From NCBI GenBank assembly GCA_008508345.1, contig QNGE01000878.1, positions 15,388 through 79,387 of the forward strand: a stretch of 64,000 nt of DNA. Reading direction: 5' to 3'. The position numbers were made by a program, and so were the translations under genes. Positions within the stretch are counted from its first letter, which is position 1. Each line of letters begins with the position of its first letter. This stretch comes from Paragonimus westermani (taxonomy: Eukaryota; Platyhelminthes; Trematoda; Plagiorchiida; Troglotrematidae). The notes beneath the pieces are model-generated. The model was not told the DNA's origin. It did no database searches and saw only the letters and a program-made list of their open reading frames with translations. This document shows positions 47,009-57,899 of the stretch, piece by piece.

Positions 47009-48686
47009 CGTAACATCCAGTCAACGTCCGGTATGGGCCTAACAAATTGTGTGGACTCTAGTATCAGCCTCTAATGTCATTCGTTAACAGACACTGTTTT
47101 TGCGGTTGGTTTTATGACGCCTTGAGTGAACAGAAGTAATTATATTGACTTAAGAAAGAATTATCGAAAACACTTGTCCCTCACCTCGTTACGTTTGTTT
47201 TAATCCCTTATATTCAACGATGACCCTGAGGGTAAATAGTAGGCACGTTAATACTACGTGACTTGGCAAATGTTTTAAGGCAAGGAGAACCCAACAGCAA
47301 AATATTCGGGCAAGGTCCAGATTCGAACCAAACATGACAAGCGCTCTACCAGCTGGACGAACAAGCTAGGTCGGAAACTCAAAATTCACATTTGGACTCC
47401 GTCAATCATCAGCCCAATTGTTTCATATGGATTTCAGCAAACGATTCAAAGAGTTGACATTCCAAGCACGAGTTTTCAAACTGTTCACACTGGTACTCAC
47501 TACACCACTGCTGAGCGTTGAAATTAAGCACACTGTTTATATCGCTGGTTCGGCTTTAGTAAAACATTTGATGGACTAGACATCAGAAGCGATTAACATG
47601 ACATCACCCACATGTAGTTTTGATTTGTCCATTTGTCTTTTCTAACGTTCGTAGTGTTGTGACCGCAAAAGATACCTGGCCTGCGAAGCTCGGTTATTGC
47701 ATGAAATTCCATACGAATTGTGTTACAACGGGACCAAGAACGCGTACACTTAATGGCATGGCTGACGTGTAATCAAACGCATTGGTCAGCAGCACACTGC
47801 CATTCGCACGTCATCCATAACGCGTACACATTACTTCAATAAACGCTTTGGGTACACCGTCTTCCTGGCGTTGAGACGGATAACATATTTTTGTAAGTCC
47901 AACGGTCTGCTATTTGACCAACGATAGTCAACTAAATTCTCCAGTTCACCCATATTGGTCAACACATACCTGGGTGGACCATTCGTTTCCACGTAATGCT
48001 GGAATGGTCAACCATGTGAATTACGTGTTAAAGCGAAATCACATACGACGATTGTGTTAGTCAATGGGAAATCCAATTTCATTTTCTCACACTATCTTAC
48101 TGTAGCGATGGACTCTACAAGTGGAGCGCCTCTTAACAAATGGGAACGCCCGCTGTTAACTTCTCTCGAGCAGTAGTGATGTCATACGCTGTCGTCTTTC
48201 ACAAAATTTAGGTTGATGAAGGGTCGAAGAAGCTGCCATACTGGATCGCAAAATAATGTCTGTTTTGACCATGGCAGTAGCCGCTGAGAACTGATCATGG
48301 ACTAGTTCCTGCTTCCATATTCTATCTTCCCTTGACGGATTTTACATTGGGTGCATTTCAGCGACGATTTAAACAACCGGATTAGCATTCCTCTAACAAG
48401 TGAACTCGTTGCCCTATGTGACTTAGGAATACATTGTCCGCATATTTCAATTCGGCTCCTCGCCACAACGTGTGAGGCAGGTTGCACGAACATGCATCTT
48501 GTGTTCAGGTCCCTATAAAGATTACGGTGATCAAATATATCAACGCCAGCTAGTGAGTTGAAACGGAAATTGCCTGAACATATGTATTCTTACGCTTGTT
48601 AATCGCTAAAACTGACCGATTAAACTATCACTATGAACAGACAAACAGACATATTCACTATGAGAAAGGTGTGCGCCAAGTAGCAC
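47009..48686. other. Mostly featureless; one tRNA-like fragment
   Basis: On the minus strand at about 47,372-47,306 an A box (AGCTGGTAGAGCGC) and B box (GGTTCGAATCT) lie only about 11 bases apart, so the anticodon arm is missing. This is a tRNA-derived repeat head, not a tRNA gene. Nothing else was seen. Confidence 0.4.
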
Positions 48687-48992
48687 TGTAGTGAGGAAGG
48701 ACGGCCGCACTATAGTCCTTACACCACCATTATTCAGTAGCGAGCCGACAGCGTGGATCGAAATGGCTGCGAGACAAATGCGAGAGAGATGCGGGAAGGA
48801 TCACTGGAGAGCAGCATCACATGGAAAGGCTTTTTCTACATGAAGGAACTGAGAGTTGGCATCCATAGCGACCGGAACATCCACAGATCCGTGTTGTGTA
48901 CAAATGAGTGTTTTTGTTCGCAGTCCATTTGGGACGTATAACTGGTGTACCAGTTTCTCCGAATAAATAACCTTTGTGCCATCTACCTTCTC
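48687..48992 (+). repeat. 5' LTR of the gypsy element
   Basis: It begins TGTAGTGAGG and contains AATAAA at 48,962-48,967. It matches the 3' LTR over 306 bases with about six differences, five of them in the first 35 bases. Confidence 0.9.
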
Positions 48993-48997
48993 GATTC

Positions 48998-49830
48998 TCG
49001 ATGATGAAGATCCTGTGGCCGCAGCCGTTTGAGGACGCGGATGTTCAGAGTTTCGTGGATGATTTCGAGGACGTGGCAGAGGCGGTCGGGGTGAAAGCGT
49101 ACCGGGAAAAGCTGGCAGCCCTGCGGATGCTCAAGGGCTGGGCGAAGGCGGTGCTGAGTGCGGCGTGAAGGGGCCCTTCGAAGCTGAAGTGGACCACCGC
49201 GAAGGACAAGCTGTTCGCAGGGTTCAACAGCCCCGCCGACCGTCAGGAGAGAATGAGACGGTTCAAGGGCGCCCGGATTAGGAGGCGACGCTCTGGTTTA
49301 CGCTATGTGCCTGCGGGCAACGTTGTCAAGAGCCCTGTCACATTGGGACCAGGACCCAGAACAACTCCTGTTGATGGAACGGTTCTTGGACGGAATGCCA
49401 CCAACAGTCCGGGATCAGCTCGGGATTGCTCTCATCGCACTTCCGATGACGCTTGGACAGTTGGCCGACGCCGCTCCACGATTGCTGGCAGAAAATTCAG
49501 CGACAGTCATCACGGTGTAGGCGAGCGAAGCGAGTGAACTGAGTGACCTTCGAAGCGCAGTGGAAAAGTTGAGTCAAGAAGTGGTGGCTTTGAATGTGAC
49601 AAAGAAGGAGAACCGTGGTGACATCTGTTACAGATGCGGAAGACATGGACACTGGCGAAGATTTTGCTCGCTCCGTAAGAAAAATTCGTACTCAAATAAA
49701 CGTTTCGTTGATTGTTCTTCTTTTGGGAAGGGGGATTCGGTAATAGGGGCGATTAACAAGATAGCAGTTCAGGCTAGATTAGAAGTCAACGGTAGCTTGG
49801 TGTACTGCTTGAATGATACTAGAGTTGCGA
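48998..49830 (+). pseudogene. Gypsy gag, broken
   Basis: Three frames together give a gag of a type seen in flatworm gypsy elements: QPFEDADVQSFVDDFEDVAE...EKLAALRML...AKAVLSAA (48,998-49,165, then stop), a WDQDPEQLLLMERFLDGMPP segment (49,305-49,520) and a nucleocapsid zinc knuckle CYRCGRHGHWRRFC (CX2CX4HX4C) at about 49,624-49,665. After the knuckle the protease active site reads CLNDTR where DTG/DSG is expected, followed by a stop. Not functional. Confidence 0.8.
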
Positions 49831-49979
49831 TTTGATTGATCGGGATTAGGACAGGAAAAATTGTGCATCCGTGTGCGACGAAAGTTTGACTTATTGGTGG
49901 GTTTCCTCTGAAAGTTGATGGTCTGGCAGAATATGGTGTCCGAATCGATGTTCACGTAGCCAAACAACCTTTCGTCGTT

Positions 49980-51060
49980 TGCCCCGACCCACGTCAGACT
50001 ATCTTGGGGGCGGATTTTCTTGACTGCGTTGAGGTCGTGATTGTTTTGAAGCACGACAAACTCGTAACGAAGTATGGGGTCGTTTCATTGGTGAGAATGC
50101 GCGAAATTCAATTTGGAAAAATTGAACGCACCCAAAGCAATACTGTTTCAAACGGATGCCGTTCGAACTCTCAGGCACCTCCTTCACGTTCAGCCGACTG
50201 ATGCTGGCAGTGGTGGACAGAGTGAGTAAAACTTTTGTCTATGGAGACGATATCTTCATTTGAAGTACGAATGAGACAGAGCATACAGTACTCGTTTCAA
50301 CGGTACTGCAAAAGATTGAAAAAGCCGACCTACGGACCAATAGTTCAAAGTCTCAACTGGCGAATAAACCGGTAGTACTTCTTGGTCACAATGTCGGTCA
50401 AGGTGAGGTTCAGCCACTGCCCAAGAAACTGCTGGCAGTCGAGGCTATTCCAGTGCCAACTCCGAAGAGTACGCTGTCACAGTTTCTCGGTCGCTTTGTG
50501 TTCTCCAGCCGGTTCATCAAAAACGTCCATGACCTCGCGAGTCCATTATACGAAATTCTGAAGAATGATTCCCAATTTCATTGGTCACAGAAAGCCAGTC
50601 GAGCGTTTGTTGAGATCCAAAGATTGATGAAGAAAGGACAACTGACCCTGAAATTGACAGTGACTGGACAGAGCTTCGCTGTCACAACGGATGTGAGTGA
50701 TGTATGAATCGGAGCGGTACTAAAGCAGGAAGATGGTGTTGTGAAATACGCCTGTCAGGTACTGAGTCTTGCTGAACGAAACTATTCAATGACAGAGAAG
50801 GAGTGTTTAGCAATCGTATGGGCCTTGAGAAAATGGAGGCCGTACTTGCCCGGCCGACGTTTCCATGTGGAGACCGACCAAAAACCACTGGAGTGGATTA
50901 AATCGGCTAAGAACCCCCTAGGAAGGCTGGCTCGGCGGGAGGAGTACGATTTCACAATCCTGCATGTATCCGGAAAAGGGAACCGTGTTCCCGATTTGCT
51001 CTCCCGAACGAAACACATGGATGAGGTTCACAAGGACTTGGACAGAGTTAACAGTATCTA
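49980..51060 (+). pseudogene. Gypsy protease end, truncated RT and RNase H
   Basis: ILGADFLD (about 50,008-50,031) is the conserved C-terminal protease motif. RT then appears only from motif B (RMPFELSGTSFTFSRLM, about 50,152-50,200) and motif C (FVYGDDIFI, about 50,235-50,262). The fingers and motif A are missing, so several hundred bases are deleted between about 50,125 and 50,150. The RT connection (LGRFVFSSRFIKN...LASPLYEI) and RNase H (VTTDVSDV, SMTEKECLAIVWALRKW, VETDQKPLEW) follow in partly open frames with an internal stop at 50,705. Confidence 0.8.
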
Positions 51061-51204
51061 ACTGAATAGTGACCCCGGAAAGTTACAAGCAGCACAGAGG
51101 ATGAACATGACGATCCGGGTGGTGATTGACCAACTGTTGTCGGAAGGACAACCGCCAGAAGACGAGAAAAATCCGGAATTGGGAGCTATCAGAATGCATT
51201 AATC

Positions 51205-51822
51205 CGATTTGTGGTTGAATAGTGCCGGAATTTTGATGCGCCAGCTGCGGGAGGGAATAAACGTTTCGGTTATACCGGCGAAGTTGAGGGTGACAATTGT
51301 GAAAGAATGTCATCAGATGGCTAATACGGGTTGTCATGGCACTTACAAAATGTTGAAACGAAGATCGTACTGGCCGGAAATGAAGAATGACGGTAACAGT
51401 CATGTGTGGGCGTGCCAGCACTATCAGTTACTGAAGAGCGCTAGCCACCCTAGACAGTATCCCACACAACCATCACCGGTCAGTGAAATTGGGGAACTGT
51501 GGTCGGTGGATGTGCTTGGTCCCTTCCCTGACTGAACACTTCACATGGTGAATCAAAGCAGCCGCTATGCCCATTGAGAGCGCAAAGACTATGCAGGGCG
51601 GTGATGGAGCACATCGCAGCGGATCACAGAATACCATGAGACATATTGACTGATCAAGGCCCATGTTTCGAAAGTGATGTGTTTCGGAACATTCTGGACC
51701 GTTTGGGAATCAAGGATATACGCACAACACCATACATCCTCGACCAAACGGATTGACAGCAATTAACAAACGCGCACTCAAGGAATGGTTGGCTGCAAAA
51801 TGGGTGAACTGGGAGGAAACGT
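51205..51822 (+). pseudogene. Gypsy integrase N-terminal and core region, interrupted
   Basis: The HHCC zinc-binding region (ECHQMANTGCHGTYKMLKRR...CQHYQ) and the start of the catalytic core (ELWSVDVLGPFPD) are readable at 51,209-51,535. After stops, the late core (DQGPCFESDVF, then HPRPNGLTA and ALKEWLAAKWVNWEE) is readable up to about 51,820. There it runs, in frame, into PLE sequence. Integrase resumes at about 54,062. Confidence 0.8.
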
Positions 51823-53807
51823 TAGATAAAGTTGCTCTCGAGGTATTATCGCTAAGACCGAAATTCTGTTGTCCTGAGAATAGAATTAGACAATTAGACT
51901 TAGAAACCCAATTTGAAAACCTTTATGATCAATTGAGTGATCTTCAACCATCATCAGCTGTTAATGTTGAGATGCTCAAAGTAACCCTAGTTCAGTCTTG
52001 CTATCAGTATCTGACCCGAAAATCAATGGTTAAAAACCTACTAACGAGAGAGCATTTAGCTTCACTGAAATCTCTAAGACAGAATGAGAATATAATAATC
52101 TCAAGACCTGATAAAGGCGCCGGGATCGTCATCTTAGATAAAGCCGATTATTTGAGTAAAATGAATGCACTATTGGGAGATAAAACCAAATTTGTTAGCA
52201 TACAAAATGAGAAGGACAAAACAACAGTTATTGAGAAGTCACTAACAAAAGCACTTAGATGTATGAAGCAGAAGGGCCTGATAGATGCTGCAACTTTTGA
52301 AAGAATTAGACCAGTAGGCACTGTAATTCCTAGACTCTACGGGTTACCCAAGGTACATAAAAACGGTGTACCACTACGACCGATTTTAGATATGCGCAAT
52401 TCTCCGTACCACGCAATGGCAAAATGGCTTGCCACGCTGTTAGAGCCAGTTAGGAAAAAACTAGCCATTTACAGCTTGAGAGATACCTTCGAATTTGTTG
52501 AAACATTAAAGCAGCTGAACGTACTAGGCAAGCGTTTATTCTCACTTGACGTCACATCTCTCTTCACTAATATCCCACTCAATGAAACGATTGAGTTTCT
52601 CGGACAGTATATTGAAAGTAATAATATCAATGTGGGAATACCAGTAGAAGAATTAAAGCAGTTACTATATCGCTGCACACACAACGTTCAGTTTAAGTTC
52701 TCTGGCAAGTTATACCGTCAAAAGGACGGAGTAGCAATGGGGTCGCCACTAGGCCCATTGTTGGCTGATATCTTTATGGCAAAGTTAGAGTGTAGCTCAT
52801 TAGCAGATCAAATAAAATCGGTCACCCTTTACAAGCGTTATGTAGACGATATCATCTGTGTGGCAGATGAATCTAAAAGCCTTAGTGAGGTACTGACTCA
52901 TTTCAACTCTGTGCATAAGAATCTTCGTTTCACCCTAGAACCCGAATCATCCGCAGGTATAGCGTTCCTAGACGTGTTCATGTCCCGTCGCGAGAATGGC
53001 ACGATACAACGGAAGGTGTATCGTAAGGCAACCTGGACGGGTCAGTATACAAACTTCAACAGTTTTGTACCACTAAAACAAAAGAAAAACCTAATTCGAT
53101 GTCTGATAGATAGGGCCACGAAAATATGTTCGAGCGACAGCATCGAAGAGGAAAGACAGTTTATATTTAATACACTCGTTGAAAATGGCTATCCGGAGCA
53201 ATTTATTCATAAAAATATGTTAACAAGCGCTAAGATAGATAAACCACAAACTGCAGACAAAAAGTCTGTTTATATTTCCTTGCCCTTCAAGGGTGATGGT
53301 GTCGCTGAAACCGTAACCAAGAAGCTTAGTGTAGCAATCAATAAGGCGTTTTTCGCAGCTCAACTACGCGTTCAGTTTGTCTCCACACCAGTATTGCGCT
53401 CCCAGTTGAAAGATATATTGCCTGTTCATGCCGCCTCTTTTTGTGTTTACCGTTTCGTTTGTTCCTGTGGAACAAGCTACATAGGCCGCACAACACGGCG
53501 ATTATCCGAACGCATTCGGGAGCACCAACCGGTGTGGTTGACGCGAGGATCGACGAGGCCCTGTTCGTCTGCGGTCGCCACGCATTTGATCGAGTCAAAT
53601 CATCTGATCAATCAGACCGAATCGTTCAGGCTAATCTACCGAATATGTGGGATACAATCAAAACAGGTCAAAGGTCGTATAATTTCAATTGCAGAGGCCA
53701 TCGCAATTCGCCTATACTCACCACCATTGTGCGCTCAAAAACGACTAATCAAAACGTTGAATCTTCCATGGCCGTGTACGCAAACCCAGGATAGGATGAC
53801 TGCGTAG
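51754..53807 (+). CDS. PLE reverse transcriptase / GIY-YIG endonuclease, in frame with integrase residue
   Basis: The open frame encodes all PLE catalytic landmarks. Counting the TTG at 51,753 as residue 1: PDKGAGIVILDKADY (about 128-142), LYGLPKVHKNGVPLRPIL, motif A SLDVTSLFTNIP (Asp 266), motif B GVAMGSPLGP (from 326), motif C YVDD (363-366), FTLEPESSAGIAFLDVF (thumb side) and a GIY-YIG module with Tyr 566, YIG 576-578 and RIREH 587-591. Family role: RT plus nicking endonuclease for retrotransposition. The first about 22 codons are gypsy integrase, and PLE homology starts at about VLSLRPKF (codon 31). The PLE N-terminus therefore looks truncated. No ATG start matching a full PLE was seen; the frame is open back to 51,654. 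This is the least damaged PLE of the window. Confidence 0.85.
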
Positions 53808-54060
53808 ATGTGACGCATCGCTCGCAGACTTCGTACAACTCACGTGGCCAATGTTACGTAACTAAGTCTCATGACTCAAACCAGACAAAAACTGTTGACT
53901 GACATCTTTCGCTTTAGTGATATGTTATCTACCACCCCCACCTAACCCATATAAATGTGTTATATTTAGCCTGATGATGAAACACCGAAAACGAGCTTGT
54001 TTGCTACGCATTTCTTCTCATGATAAAAACCGGGCATATTCACAGTATTGAAACAAACCA
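53808..54060 (+). other. PLE 3' untranslated region
   Basis: Non-coding sequence between the PLE stop (TAG at 53,805-53,807) and the return of gypsy integrase at about 54,062. It holds CTGATGA at about 53,972 followed within about ten bases by CGAAAACG, a hammerhead-reminiscent order but without a convincing stem II. Confidence 0.5.
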
Positions 54061-54061
54061 T

Positions 54062-54590
54062 TGATTCTGTTGGTCCACCGCTGTTCGCCGCAAGGAACAA
54101 CGAAAAAGTCGTCATTCGAGCTAATGCATGGGCACGTGCTACGCTTGCCAGTCGATCAGAAGATTGTTTTATGTGAAGACTGACGGTTGAGAACGCGTGA
54201 ATTAACAGAAGCTCGGAGATCGACCAACCGGAACATGAAAAAAAGAAGTTTCCAAGGAGCAGTCAACTGCGAGGATACCAGGTCGGAGGACTGTGTTTGA
54301 ACTTGGCGGAGCGTAGGGGCCACATGACCTGGATCTAGGATGTTCCTGACAAAGTGGAGGGGACCGTTCGTATCAGTTGAACGTAGTGACTCAGCATACT
54401 TAATAAAGAATGAGAAAAGTCAACGTCGAGTCCTCGGAAGCCAACTTTGTAAATGGTATGACACTCCGATCAGAACAGAATACACACCAAGTGTGTCAAC
54501 AGCACCGAGGCCGGCACGCAGATCGACGAGAGAACGAGCAGAAACTGAAAACCTTTTGTTACGACTGGAACAATCTTTGCGGGGGAGAAG
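54062..54590 (+). pseudogene. Gypsy integrase C-terminal part
   Basis: Integrase resumes with LLVHRCSPQGTTKKSSFELM and HGHVLRLPVDQ (canonical Y..T.H.STG..PFEL..GR...LPVD), passes through stops, then reads MFLTKWRGPFVSVERSDSAY (54,340 on), the GPY/F-like C-terminal domain, and RVLGSQLCKWY. The polypurine tract at 54,579-54,590 and the 3' LTR follow. Confidence 0.75.
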
Positions 54591-54896
54591 TGTATTGAGG
54601 ACGGACGGCCGAACTACACTCCTTACACCACCATTATTCAGTAGCGAGCCGACAGCGTGGATCGAAATGGCCGCGAGACAAATGCGAGAGAGATGCGGGA
54701 AGGATCACTGGAGAGCAGCATCACATGGAAAGGCTTTTTCTACATGAAGGAACTGAGAGTTGGCATCCATAGCGACCGGAACATCCACAGATCCGTGTTG
54801 TGTACAAATGAGTGTTTTTGTTCGCAGTCCATTTGGGACGTATAACTGGTGTACCAGTTTCTCCGAATAAATAACCTTTGTGCCATCTACCTTCTC
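54591..54896 (+). repeat. 3' LTR of the gypsy element
   Basis: It begins TGTATTGAGG directly after the polypurine run and has AATAAA at 54,866-54,871. It is the same length as the 5' LTR and about 98% identical to it. Confidence 0.9.
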
Positions 54897-55965
54897 TGTT
54901 CATAAAGGTACTTATTTCCGCTTAAAACATCTAGCTTTATTGTTGTCAGTGCATGTTCTCTGTTCGGTTGTTTCAAAGGGCATTTTTTACAGCACATTTC
55001 ACTTGTTTGCATTTTCGTGCGTGATAATTTGGGTTACTTCTTCAAGGTTGGTAGAGCGATGATCATGACAATTCGTATGAAATCATGGTCGAACCACTGG
55101 GAAAGTTTAACCGCAGACCGGCTCGACGGCCCTACCCGAATAAGCGATTATCACTTTCGAAAATATGGGATAAAGTTTCACAGCTGAATTTTCGTATTGC
55201 TGATATGCCCTACTGGCGCAATTGAAACTGGCCTTGACAAAGGCTATCCAATTTACTCAAAGGGTCACAAATATACTTAAGTAATGCAATCCTACTGAGT
55301 TTTTGAGCAAAAAAACGACGAGTGTAACTCAGTTTCTTCATTATATCCAGAGTATTCATAAGAAATTGTTGTAACCCTTGATTCAACAAGCTGGTTCGTC
55401 CACGGTATAATAAGACGATTGGTAGAAGATCGGGTTCTCTTCCTTGATATAATTAACACGGCAAATCTTGGTCCTGAAAACAGGCGGCGGATCCCGTTAA
55501 TTGCGCCCAAGACAAACCCAAAGACGGCCACAAAAAGCAACCTTGTTCTGCTCCGACAACGTGTGTAACAAGGGGGAAATTGCATGGTATTCATAGGATG
55601 CATAGTGACCTACAAAAATTCTCGAACTAGAAAAACGAAAGGCAGAGATCGAAAAAGTAGTTAAGGTCATTAAGCTACAAATGAGCACAGCGGGATAGAG
55701 ACCAGACAGGTAAAAATAGTGGTGAAGGTCACCTCTCGAATGTTCACGACATTTCTGCTGATTGTGATTAGGTAGGATTGTTTTCTCGAGGATGGAGATG
55801 GTCTTGGACGAAAAAATAGGTTCCTCGAACTCATGTCAAGGTTGTAAACAACTGTTTTCGATAATTCTCGTCAAGCATATACAATTACAAGGGATTCATA
55901 AGATTTATCCATCGAACAAAAGCGTGGTTATACGCAATGATGATAATCATGGGAACCGTGGATGA
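54897..55965. other. No recognisable feature
   Basis: The minus-strand frame at 55,292-55,603 (103 codons) has no domain that I can name and no clear splice borders. Nothing else was seen. Confidence 0.4.
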
Positions 55966-55971
55966 CTGTCT

Positions 55972-56316
55972 ACGTGGGTGGTGGTGGGTTTGTGTGTGTG
56001 TGTGTGTGCTAATCGGGTTTCAGGTGGTTTACACATAGCTGACCACGGGAGGTGTAGGGCCTGTGCAAATTTCTTTTCGGCACACAGCTGAGGGTTGTAG
56101 AGTTTTACAGGGATCGCCTCTGTCGTCGATACCAGACTCGCTCTGACAACTCAGGACTGGGCTTGGGATACTGTAGATAATTTTGAACGCTGTGTTGGGT
56201 GTGATCTGATGACTCGCGTCGATCAGGTGCGATCCGATTATCGCGTTATCACACACCGGTCGTAGAAACACAATACAGTCACACACGCACACACACAAAC
56301 CCACCACCACCCGAGT
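55972..56316. repeat. GT/AC-rich inverted repeat flanking a PLE remnant
   Basis: A left arm (about 55,974-56,010: GGGTGGTGGTGGGTTTGTG then GT repeats) and a right arm (about 56,278-56,316: AC repeats then ACAAACCCACCACCACCC) are reverse complements over about 36 bases. The enclosed 260 bases are a PLE C-terminal remnant. Confidence 0.75.
56030..56275 (-). pseudogene. PLE endonuclease C-terminal remnant
   Basis: The minus-strand frame has SHLIDASHQITPNTAFKIIY (family: THL...H......FRLIY) and, after a frame change, LQPSAVCRKEICTGP (family LYSPPLCAQK..). The GIY-YIG core itself is gone. Confidence 0.6.
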
Positions 56317-56334
56317 AAAACCCAATCCACTGAA

Positions 56335-57321
56335 GTTAACTTGGTTCAACTCAGTCTGAACCCCCTTAAGTAAGCTAAAGTAACAAGCTTTCGTTCATGA
56401 AAACAGACACGTTCATTAGACAGCAGATTTTTTCAATGACTGATTTCATTACTACTATTTTGCTGTAAACACTGTTAGGTCAGTATTTCAAAAATACTAT
56501 GGGGAACATATAAAAACGGTATTTGGATAAAGGTAGAAGTAAGCATAACTCACCCATGTTTAACTTTGATGTATTCAATAAGACCTTTGTAGAACAACGG
56601 GCTTATTCGTAAGATATCTCGACGCCTGAAGACATGCTGTATTTAACAAAATGTGGACAAACAAGCTCAATTGCCATAAATGATTGAGGTTAACTAAAAA
56701 ACTATAGAGGTGTTTAAAAAGGGTACGTTTTTTTACAATATGGGCGATAGTAACTATAACTCCAAGCCGTTGCTGCTAGCCTGTCAACCTAGGTATGTGA
56801 ATCATGCTGTGTACTGCGTTCTTGACGACCGGTACAATATGATGAGGATTTTAGTGAACGTGACCATTCCACAACAACGGACAATTGTTTGCTAATTCCA
56901 GATGTGAATCAAGGTCGCGGTAGCAAAAGGAATTTGCTCACTACTTGGTGATGTTAGCAGTGTGCAAGGTGCACTAAACGAAATTGGTGACAGTCCTCAA
57001 GCACTGAAAGCAGCCTGACAGTAGCCAAGTGGACATTTGGGCTGAAAGGTTTTCACACGGAAACTACCAGAGTAAAAGTGTTTTCTCTAAAATGGTTCAA
57101 CCAAACATCGGTACAGATCGTCCATCTAATCATTCATAACGTCTGGCCTGCTTCCCACTCATCCTAATTGAACTGTCATTTATTATTCAATGGTTTATTT
57201 TTTAAGTCGCTCTATTGAACATATCATAAAATAAAGATTTCACGGTAATTGAAATGGCTGTTTAAAAAAGAAACCGCTTGCCTGATTTCGGAATAGCCTA
57301 TATAAAACAGGAATGACTTAC
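56335..57321. other. No recognisable feature; downstream flank / putative intron of the 57.3-kb exon
   Basis: Starts at GTAAGT on the minus strand (57,321-57,316), the donor of the exon above. No coding signal otherwise. Confidence 0.4.
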
Positions 57322-57474
57322 TTTGGCACCGCTAAACAACCGAATTTGATATCGATGCCGAAGTGGGTAGCGTGGGTCTGGAGAGCCGAGAAACCCACCG
57401 GTTACACGTGCGGGAATCCAACACTCACAAGCCTTATTAAGATTCTTCACTCGAACAAGAACAGTATCCCCATC
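57322..57474 (-). CDS. Internal host exon, Tudor/SH3-like barrel segment
   Basis: Exactly 51 codons (153 bases, phase 0 at both ends) between an acceptor (TTCATACTGCAG) and a perfect donor (GTAAGT). The peptide begins DGDTVLVRVKNL and continues with WIPARVTG, a PRYPLRHRYQIRLF run and SGAK. The GD-x-V-hydrophobic-x-V ... W-hydrophobic-x-A-x-V ... Y-x-hydrophobic-x-hydrophobic-F pattern is that of small beta-barrel Tudor-like or DUF4537-like modules. The protein itself is not recognised. It is on the same strand as, and phase-compatible with, the giant exon 20 kb downstream, so both may belong to one gene. The plus-strand frame over it is a shadow. Confidence 0.7.
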
Positions 57475-57899
57475 CTGCAGTATGAACATAAAGAGAATAT
57501 AGGAAAGCACGTTACGCTGGCAATCCTAATAATTGACCGATGTTGGGTCTTGAGAAACCAAAAGTGAACCAAAGCACAAACGATCGTCCATTCTTGTATA
57601 TCGCGCCTCTTCTCCAAAACCGGGTAATTTCCGAAGCCCGGTTTCGCTTGTGAATACTAAGAGCACATCAAAGGTACTCTGTAAGCTGCGACCATGTATC
57701 AGGGTGCCACCTTACGAAAACGATGGATGTATACCGATCACCACCAAATGACGAGTTCTCTGAAGTGGTGTAAGCAGTTCGTCAGACTAATTTGCTTTCA
57801 GCAATGTTTTTAATTTTGTACTCGCGGCGATGCTTATGTAAGGTTAACAATGGAAAACTAACTAACGAGTGGTGGAACACATCCTCAATATGACTAAAA
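57475..57899. other. No recognisable feature
   Basis: The upstream flank of the 57.3-kb exon on the minus strand, with no coding signal that I can support. Confidence 0.4.

Larger units (their letters stand above)
48687..54896 (+). mobile_element. Ty3/gypsy LTR retrotransposon carrying a nested PLE
   Basis: Direct LTRs of 306 bp flank gag, protease, a truncated RT, RNase H and integrase remnants in Ty3/gypsy order. A polypurine run (GCGGGGGAGAAG) sits directly before the 3' LTR. No primer-binding site is visible between the 5' LTR and gag (only a few bases separate them), which suggests that the leader was deleted. A PLE occupies about 51.82-54.06 kb within integrase. No target-site duplication was found at the ends. 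Confidence 0.9.

Noticed and set aside
47306..47372. Possible tRNA gene on the minus strand
   Set aside because: A and B boxes are only about 11 bases apart, and no anticodon arm or acceptor stem can be drawn. It is a tRNA-derived repeat head.
53965..54000. Full hammerhead ribozyme in the PLE 3' region
   Set aside because: CTGATGA and GAAA are present, but the bases between them do not make a convincing stem II and no stem III was found.
48687..54896. Infectious retrovirus-like provirus with an env gene
   Set aside because: After integrase the sequence goes straight to a polypurine tract and LTR. No envelope-like frame is present, and gag, protease and RT are broken.
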